Assembly: GCF_028471945.1 (NCBI RefSeq)
Contig: NZ_CP110128.1
Span: 2,034,501 to 2,098,500 of the forward strand
From: Pseudomonas sp. WJP1
Lineage (GTDB): Bacteria; Pseudomonadota; Gammaproteobacteria; Pseudomonadales; Pseudomonadaceae
Direction: 5' to 3'
DNA: 64,000 bases
The translations under genes and the position numbers were made by a program. This document shows, in pieces, positions 58,329 to 64,000 of this stretch. Position 1 is the first letter of the stretch. Each line of letters starts with the position of its first letter. The notes under the pieces are model-generated. The model saw only the letters and a list, made by a program, of their open reading frames with translations. It searched no databases and was not told the DNA's origin.

Positions 58329-59129
58329 TCAGTAGGGTGAGGCGCTACTTGCAGGGGGGGCCGATAAAGCGCCGAGACCGAAGTCGTTGGCCAATCCGCG
58401 GGTCGCCCGTGCCAGCAGCGTCAGATCGAGCCCTACTGCGACGAAGCTGGCCCCCAGTTCAAGGTAGTGCCTTGCGAGTTTGGCATCGCCTGTCAAAGTG
58501 CCAGCGGCTTTGCCACTGGCAACGATGGTGCGTATGGCTTTATCGATCGCCTGCTGCACTTCAGGGTGCTCAGGATGCCCACGATGCCCCATTGAGGCGG
58601 CCAGATCAGCCGGCCCAATGAAAATGCCGTGCACGCCTTCGACGGCGCAGATGGCTTCAAGGTTCTCGAGTGCAACCCTGGATTCAGCCTGCACCAATAA
58701 GCAGACATCGTCGTTGGCCGTCTCCAGGTAGTCCGTGTAGCCTCCCCAGCGCGAGGCACGTGCCGCCGCTGCTCCCACGCCTCTTGTGCCTTGCGGCGGG
58801 TAGCGGGTAGCGGCTGCCAGAGCGATGGCCTGTTCGGCGGTATCGACCATTGGTACGAGCAACGTTTGAACGCCGATGTCGAGCATCTGTTTGATCATTG
58901 CCGGATTGCCATCGACGGTGCGTGCCACTGGATGGGCCGGATAAGGCGCAACGGCCTGCAACTGTGCAAGTGTGCTGCGCACGTCATTTGGCGCATGTTC
59001 ACCGTCGATCAGCAACCACTGGAAGCCTGCGGTGGCGCAAATTTCGGCGCTGTAGGCATTGGCCAGTGAAAGCCAGAGGCCGATGACCTTGTCGCCTCGC
59101 GAAAGCGCGGTCTTGAACGGATTTCCCAT
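58329..59129 (-). CDS. HpaI/GarL-type class II aldolase
   Basis: Protein of 266 residues of the HpcH/HpaI family, which cleaves 4-hydroxy-2-oxo acids or 2-dehydro-3-deoxyglucarate to pyruvate plus an aldehyde. Family marks: [27 protein letters not shown] with the active-site His, [31 protein letters not shown] and [12 protein letters not shown]. Last gene of the minus-strand GarD set, so tartronate-semialdehyde plus pyruvate from the dehydrated hexarate are expected products. Confidence 0.92.
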   Translation of the reverse strand: MGNPFKTALSRGDKVIGLWLSLANAYSAEICATAGFQWLLIDGEHAPNDVRSTLAQLQAVAPYPAHPVARTVDGNPAMIKQMLDIGVQTLLVPMVDTAEQAIALAAATRYPPQGTRGVGAAAARASRWGGYTDYLETANDDVCLLVQAESRVALENLEAICAVEGVHGIFIGPADLAASMGHRGHPEHPEVQQAIDKAIRTIVASGKAAGTLTGDAKLARHYLELGASFVAVGLDLTLLARATRGLANDFGLGALSAPPASSASPY

Positions 59130-59163
59130 GATTGCCTGTACTCCTCTGTTGTGTTTGTCGGAA

Positions 59164-60645
59164 CTAGTTCAGGCCGCCCTGACACAGGTATTTGATATGC
59201 ATGTAGTCCTCCAGGCCGTAGCGTGAACCCTCCCGGCCATAACCCGACTCCTTGACTCCCCCGAACGGTGCAGCCTCTGCGGCGAGGGCGCCTTCGTTGA
59301 TGCCCACGATGCCCGACTCCAGGGCCTCGGCCACGCGCCAGACGCGTTTGACGTCCTGGGTGTAAAAGTACGCCGCCAACCCGAATGGCGTGTCGTTGGC
59401 CAGTTCGATCACTTGTGCCTCAGTCGTGAAGCGGAAAATCGGTGCGACGGGGCCGAACGTCTCTTCATTGCAGAGCTCCATTTGCGCGGTCGCATTGATC
59501 AACACAGTGGGCGCGTAGTAGTTCGGCCCGTCTGCGACACCCTCGCGGATGCGTCGACCGCCCGTGGCGATTTCTGCGCCTTTTGAAACAGCGTCATCCA
59601 CATGGCGAGCGATCTTGTCGACGGCTCGCGCATTGATCATCGGACCGATCTGAGAATCGCCATGGGAGGCTGGCCCGACTTTCAGCGCGCTGACCCTCGC
59701 CACCAGCTTTTCAACGAATTGGTCGTGCACAGCGCTCTGTACATAGATCCGGTTGGGGCATACACAGGTCTGACCGCCATTGCGAAACTTGGACACCATC
59801 AGGCCGTCCACCGCAGCGTCGAGGTCCGCATCGTCAAAAACAATGAAGGGGGCATTACCACCCAGTTCAAGCGAGCACTTTTTCAATGTGTCGGCCGACA
59901 TTCGGGCCAGGTGCTTGCCCACAGGCGTCGACCCGGTAAAGGTGATCTTGCGCACCCGTGAATCAGCCAGCCAGGCGTCTACCACTTCAGGTGTACGTTC
60001 CCGAGAGGCGGTGACGATGTTCAGCGTTCCTGCCGGAAAGCCTGCTTCCTCAGCCAGGCGCACAAGCGCAAGGGACGTGAGTGGCGTGTCTTCGGCCGGC
60101 TTGCAGACGACGGTGCAACCTGCTGCCAGTGCTGGAGCGATCTTGCGGGCAATCATCGCCGCCGGAAAATTCCAGGGCGTGATCGCAGCGACCACGCCAA
60201 CAGGTTCCTTGATTGCAGTCATGCGGCGACCTGCGACCGGCGCCGGGATCACATCGCCATATGAGCGCGTCGCCTCCTCGGCAAACCACTCGACATAGCT
60301 GGCGGCGTAGACCACTTCGCCGCGCCCCTCTGCGAGGGGTTTTCCCTGCTCCAGTGAGATCAGCCTGCCCAGATCTTCCTGGTGCTCAAGAATCAGATCG
60401 TTCCAGCGTTTGATCAGTTGCGCGCGCTGTTTGGCCGGGGTGGCGCGCCAGGTTGCGAAGGCCGAATGAGCGGCATCCACGGCTTCACGGGCGTCAATGG
60501 CGTTGCTGTCGGGTACTTGGGCGATATAGCTGTCGTCGGCCGGGTTGGTGACAGACAGCAGCGCCTCCGGATCTCTGGTGCACCAACGGCCACCAATGAA
60601 ATTCTGCGTTCGAATCAGGTCGGTGCGGGTCAGTTTCAGGCTCAT
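59164..60645 (-). CDS. NAD(P)-dependent aldehyde dehydrogenase (succinate/2-oxoglutarate semialdehyde type)
   Basis: Protein of 493 residues: catalytic Cys in GQTCVCPNR, Glu in LELGGNAPF, and the NAD(P) pocket [12 protein letters not shown]. It resembles GabD-like enzymes. In Pseudomonas hexarate use, an enzyme of this group oxidises 2-oxoglutarate semialdehyde. It lies between the aldolase and the dehydratase genes (34 and 35 bp gaps), so one transcript. Confidence 0.92.
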   Translation of the reverse strand: MSLKLTRTDLIRTQNFIGGRWCTRDPEALLSVTNPADDSYIAQVPDSNAIDAREAVDAAHSAFATWRATPAKQRAQLIKRWNDLILEHQEDLGRLISLEQGKPLAEGRGEVVYAASYVEWFAEEATRSYGDVIPAPVAGRRMTAIKEPVGVVAAITPWNFPAAMIARKIAPALAAGCTVVCKPAEDTPLTSLALVRLAEEAGFPAGTLNIVTASRERTPEVVDAWLADSRVRKITFTGSTPVGKHLARMSADTLKKCSLELGGNAPFIVFDDADLDAAVDGLMVSKFRNGGQTCVCPNRIYVQSAVHDQFVEKLVARVSALKVGPASHGDSQIGPMINARAVDKIARHVDDAVSKGAEIATGGRRIREGVADGPNYYAPTVLINATAQMELCNEETFGPVAPIFRFTTEAQVIELANDTPFGLAAYFYTQDVKRVWRVAEALESGIVGINEGALAAEAAPFGGVKESGYGREGSRYGLEDYMHIKYLCQGGLN

Positions 60646-60680
60646 GCCGAGGTTCCTTGAATAGGTGAAAACGGGTTGGA

Positions 60681-62222
60681 TCAGCTGACGATGCCCAGGT
60701 GCCAGGGCACGAACTCGTGATCTCCAAGCCCCAACAATTCGCTCTTGGTCGAGGCGCCTGAAGCGGCCTCAAGGATGTGCTCGAAGATGCGTTCACCCAT
60801 CTGCTCAACCGACAGCTCACCGTCAAGAATGAGGCCGCAATTAATGTCCATGTCCTCTTCCAGGCGGGTGAACATCGGCGTGTTGCTGGCGAGTTTGAGG
60901 GTGGGCGCCGGCTTGCTCCCGAACATCGAGCCCCGTCCCGTGGTGAAGCAAATGAGGTTGGCACCGCTGGCGATCTGGCCGGTTGCGGCCACAGGGTCAT
61001 AGCCTGGTGAATCCATGAACACGAACCCGGCCTTGTCGATGGGCTCGGCGTACTCGTACACCGCCTGCAACGGTGTCGTGCCGCCTTTCATGGCAGAGCC
61101 CAGCGATTTTTCGAAGATATTGGCCAGGCCACCTGCCTGGTTACCGGGGCCTACGACGCCATTGAACTGGCCATTCTGGCCTCGCGTGTATTCTTCCCAC
61201 CAGGCCAGGCGGTCCAGTAGCTTCTGGCCCACCTCGGGACTGATCGCACGTCGCGTCAGCATGAACTCCACACCGTGGATCTCGGGTGTCTCGGACAGAA
61301 TGGCCGTGCCGCCATGACGCACCAGAATGTCCATTGCAGCCCCCAATGCCGGGTTGGCGGTGATGCCTGAAAAGCCATCGGAGCCACCGCATTCCAGGCC
61401 GATCTTCAGGTGGGCTGCACTGACCGGTACGCGCTTGACCGCGTTGGCTTCGGGCAGCATCGCTTCGATCGCTGCAATGCCTTGAGCGATGGTTGCACGG
61501 GTGCCGCCGGTATCTTGCATCACGAACGTGCGCAGATTGCGATCGGGCACCAGGTGCTGAGAGTCGACGAGGCTTGCCACCTGGTTTCGCTCACAACCCA
61601 GTCCGACGATCAGTACAGCCGCCAGATTGGGATGGCGGGCGTACCCGGCGATGGTGCGCTGCAGCACGTCGAAATGATAACTGGGGGACGACATGCCACA
61701 TCCGCTTGTCTGGGCGAACGCGACGACACCATCGACGTTCGGGTAGGCGGCGAGCCGCTCGGGCGTGAAGTGTTCGGCGATCTTCTTGATCACGGTCGAC
61801 GAGCAGTTGACCGACGAAAGGATTCCGATGAAGTTGCGCGTGGCAACACGGCCGTCTGCTCGCACGATGCCCATGAAGGTCGCGCGTTTATCGGGCGCTA
61901 CATAGTCCACCGGGCGCACATCCTCACAGAAGCCCGGGTCTCGGTCGAAATCGATGAGTGCGATGTTGTGGGAATGAACGTGCTCGCCCTTGATGATATT
62001 GCGCGAAGCGACACCGATGATCGTGTCGTACTTACGCACGGGTTCACCGGCCATGATGTCCTGCGCAGCGATCTTGTGTCCGCCCGGCACTTGCGCCCGG
62101 ACGCGTACTCCCAGTTCTGGCAGCTCGTCTCCAAGGCCGATCAATTGGCGAGCGACGAGGACATTATCGTTGGCGTGTAGACGTATCAGTTTGTGAGTGG
62201 CGTGTGTCGTGGTAGTCGTCAT
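60681..62222 (-). CDS. garD: galactarate dehydratase-like (UxaA/GarD family)
   Basis: Protein of 513 residues with an N-terminal SAF domain (IRLHANDNVLVARQLIGLG) and the large UxaA/GarD catalytic part: GIVRADGRVATRNFIGILSSVNCS, GCGMSSPSYH, GLECGGSDGFSGITANP, and FTTGRGSMFGSKPAPTLKLASN. Dehydrates galactarate or an altronate-type acid. Clustered with a hexarate-type transporter and an HpaI aldolase, galactarate is the most likely substrate. Confidence 0.9.
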   Translation of the reverse strand: MTTTTTHATHKLIRLHANDNVLVARQLIGLGDELPELGVRVRAQVPGGHKIAAQDIMAGEPVRKYDTIIGVASRNIIKGEHVHSHNIALIDFDRDPGFCEDVRPVDYVAPDKRATFMGIVRADGRVATRNFIGILSSVNCSSTVIKKIAEHFTPERLAAYPNVDGVVAFAQTSGCGMSSPSYHFDVLQRTIAGYARHPNLAAVLIVGLGCERNQVASLVDSQHLVPDRNLRTFVMQDTGGTRATIAQGIAAIEAMLPEANAVKRVPVSAAHLKIGLECGGSDGFSGITANPALGAAMDILVRHGGTAILSETPEIHGVEFMLTRRAISPEVGQKLLDRLAWWEEYTRGQNGQFNGVVGPGNQAGGLANIFEKSLGSAMKGGTTPLQAVYEYAEPIDKAGFVFMDSPGYDPVAATGQIASGANLICFTTGRGSMFGSKPAPTLKLASNTPMFTRLEEDMDINCGLILDGELSVEQMGERIFEHILEAASGASTKSELLGLGDHEFVPWHLGIVS

Positions 62223-62305
62223 GAAACAATCCTGGCGTCCAGATTACGGCTGTGGAGAGGGTGAAACGCTGGTGTCATGTCATCCCTGCGTAGGCGCATC
62301 AGGCA

Positions 62306-63688
62306 TCAGCGGCTATAGGGTTCATTCAATACCTGCGCGGATGCGGTGGCGAGCTGAGGCTCGGTCGGCTTGGACGGGACGATGGGTTCGACCTTCTTCA
62401 GCAGAAATGCGTAGTTCAGGATGCCCAGCATTCCAAGCACGGACGAGAAGACCAGCGCCATTTTGAACGACCCTGTCGAGGCCACGATGAATCCGGTGAT
62501 CACCGGCCCCAGTACGCCGCCGAAGTTCGCAACCATGTTCTGCAGTCCGGCCACGGTCGAGGTCATGTTCTTCGGCGCGACGTCACCCGGCAGGGCCCAG
62601 ACCTGCGAAGCTGCGACGGTGGTGCCGGCCTTAGCGATGCACAGCAAGAGGACAGTGAGCCCAACCGACGTGGTCAACGGAGCCAGTCCAATGCACAGCG
62701 CCATCGACAGCCCCACGATGAGAAACAGTTTGCGTGTCGCGGTGAGTGACAGCCGTCCACTGTGGACCACTCTGTCGGAAAGCCACCCGGCGGCGATCTC
62801 GGCGAAGAGGCCGCAGATCAGCGGGAGCGAGGCGACCATACCCATCTGAAGCAGGCCCATCCCCTGTTCCTTCACCAGGTACGTGGGCAGCCAGGTGATA
62901 AAGAAGTACGAGATGTAGTTGATGGTGAAGAAGCCCAGGCACATCGCCCAGATATTGCGGTGCTTGAGCAGTTCGTACCATTTCATCGCAATCGTGGTAT
63001 CAACGCCGTGCTGCTGGGTCTGACCACCCCGGATGTATTCCACCTCGGCTGCGTTGGCGCTTCTGTGTTTCTCTGGTGTGTCCGAGAAGTACCACCACCA
63101 GATCAGGCTCCAGACGAGACCGGTCAGACCCACGATTGCAAACGTCATGCGCCAGTCGAAAGTCATCATCAATGTCACGATCAGCGGCATCGCCACGGCA
63201 CCGCCGAATTTCGAGGCACTGTCAAAAAGCCCAGAAATGGTTGCTCGTTCCTTGTCGGGGAACCACTTGGACGCGATCCCGGCATTGGCCGGATAAGCGC
63301 CGGCTTCACCGACGCCGAGTGCCACTCGTAATCCGACCAAAGATGCAAAGCCAGTCGCCAGCCCTGTCGCGGCGGTAGCGAGCGACCATGAGCCTACGGC
63401 GATGCCAAGGCCCATTTTTTGCCCGAATTTGTCTGCCACCCAGCCAGCAGGAATTTGTAGCAGAGCGTAGGACCAGAAAAATGCAGATAAGACGATACCC
63501 ATCATCTCGGGCGTCAGGCTGAATTCTTTGATGAGCTCAGGTGCTGCGACTGAGAGAACGGTGCGATCGATATAGTTGATGGCGATGGCAAACCACATCA
63601 GACCTGCCACAACCCAACGAGCGTTGGATTTCTTGCCTTGATTCACCACGGCGTCACTTAGTGGTTTTGTGGTACTTGGAGTGCGCAT
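62306..63688 (-). CDS. MFS hexarate transporter (GudP/GarP type)
   Basis: About 460 residues, 12 membrane helices, anion:cation symporter family. NYIDRTVLSVAAPELIKEFSLTPEMMG, FSWS-type helix 2 (AFFWSYALLQIPAGWVADKFG), GVGEAGAYPANAGIASKWFP and LPLICGLFAEIAAGWLSD are typical of glucarate/galactarate carriers. ATG at 63688 is chosen because GGAGA lies 6 bases upstream. The frame is open to the right edge, but that part is the antisense of the LysR gene. It is divergent from LysR. Confidence 0.92.
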   Translation of the reverse strand: MRTPSTTKPLSDAVVNQGKKSNARWVVAGLMWFAIAINYIDRTVLSVAAPELIKEFSLTPEMMGIVLSAFFWSYALLQIPAGWVADKFGQKMGLGIAVGSWSLATAATGLATGFASLVGLRVALGVGEAGAYPANAGIASKWFPDKERATISGLFDSASKFGGAVAMPLIVTLMMTFDWRMTFAIVGLTGLVWSLIWWWYFSDTPEKHRSANAAEVEYIRGGQTQQHGVDTTIAMKWYELLKHRNIWAMCLGFFTINYISYFFITWLPTYLVKEQGMGLLQMGMVASLPLICGLFAEIAAGWLSDRVVHSGRLSLTATRKLFLIVGLSMALCIGLAPLTTSVGLTVLLLCIAKAGTTVAASQVWALPGDVAPKNMTSTVAGLQNMVANFGGVLGPVITGFIVASTGSFKMALVFSSVLGMLGILNYAFLLKKVEPIVPSKPTEPQLATASAQVLNEPYSR

Positions 63689-63815
63689 TGCTTGTCTCCG
63701 GTCATTGTTTTTGTTCTTCGATACTGAATCGTCGCTACATTGCTGAACAATGAATAAGTGGACATACTTCATAACCTTTTCGACATGTACGCTTCTTCTT
63801 CCGGAGACAAAGCAG

Positions 63816-64000
63816 GTGAGTGATATCGATCGAGTTTTGCGCTCCAACCTCAAACTCAAGCATTTGCAACTCGTCGTCGCGCTGGATGAGTTTCGCCATC
63901 TGGGGCGGTCAGCGGAATTTCTGTCGCTTACCCAGCCGGCCGTCAGCAAGTCGCTGGCGGAAATTGAAAAGATGTTCGGGCTTGAACTGTTCATCCGCTC
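63816..64000 (+). CDS. LysR-family regulator, N-terminal part
   Basis: Partial gene running off the right edge; 61 codons are visible. GTG start with GGAGA upstream. The helix-turn-helix LKHLQLVVALDEFRHLGRSAEFLSLTQPAVSKSLAEIE is clear. Divergent from the hexarate transporter gene (127 bp between), so it probably controls the transporter-dehydratase-dehydrogenase-aldolase set. Confidence 0.88.
   Translation, partial: MSDIDRVLRSNLKLKHLQLVVALDEFRHLGRSAEFLSLTQPAVSKSLAEIEKMFGLELFIR

Overview
The window looks like chromosome of a Pseudomonas of the fluorescens group. It is GC-rich with typical Pseudomonas gene families, including PolB, SpeF/PotE, a chromosomal AmpC and a DUF6124/DUF3077-type small protein. 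It also has REP elements with the CTGTAGGAGC(G/C)AG core, mostly as inverted pairs between genes. No rRNA, tRNA, CRISPR array, IS element or prophage was seen. The assignment comes from remembered family features; no search was run.

Layout. 1-9.4 kb: 3' part of polB, a DUF1810 protein, an aldo/keto reductase, a lipoprotein, a TauE/SafE transporter, and a speF-potE ornithine decarboxylation module with a trailing amino-acid-binding protein. 9.6-16.5 kb: a TPR protein; a LysR gene followed by a hydroxyacid dehydrogenase, an RraA-like protein and a CitMHS-type transporter; then small genes (DUF4405, VOC, DUF4174). 16.5-23 kb: a BvgA/EvgA-like regulator, a BvgS/EvgS-like hybrid kinase and a pertactin-like autotransporter, all on the minus strand. 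23.2-25.2 kb: an overlapping ATPase + HNH pair resembling Septu (PtuA/PtuB) anti-phage defence. 25.2-26 kb: a strongly structured leader before a DUF6124 gene. 26-34.5 kb: ampC, a 2-hydroxycarboxylate transporter, LysR and an extra LeuC/LeuD-type hydro-lyase, an amino-acid permease and a tandem universal stress protein. 34.5-36.6 kb: a gene-poor stretch with a long hairpin, a Mut7-C protein and a small membrane protein.

36.6-40.5 kb is a compact MerR regulon: an OYE-type reductase, an exported acetoacetate-decarboxylase-like protein, MerR and an alpha/beta hydrolase. Its three promoters share the same -35/operator and an exact 19-bp spacer. 40.5-41.3 kb is filled with repeats.

41.3-54.6 kb is the most unusual block. 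A divergent LysR separates two transcription units. The minus-strand unit encodes an intradiol dioxygenase relative that has lost its iron ligands, an NTF2-like protein and a maleylacetate reductase. The plus-strand unit of nine genes encodes an MFS porter, an intact hydroxyquinol 1,2-dioxygenase, a TIM-barrel isomerase/lyase, two Gfo/Idh/MocA dehydrogenases, a sugar ABC importer and a Dabb protein. Sugar- or cyclitol-type chemistry is thus joined to hydroxyquinol ring cleavage. I infer a pathway taking a cyclitol or an aryl glycoside to hydroxyquinol, then maleylacetate and 3-oxoadipate.

54.7-64 kb holds further sugar-acid catabolism: TetR; a TauD-type dioxygenase, class II aldolase and hydroxyacid dehydrogenase; then, on the other strand, an HpaI-type aldolase, an aldehyde dehydrogenase, a GarD-like dehydratase and a hexarate-type MFS transporter. 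A divergent LysR gene runs off the right edge.
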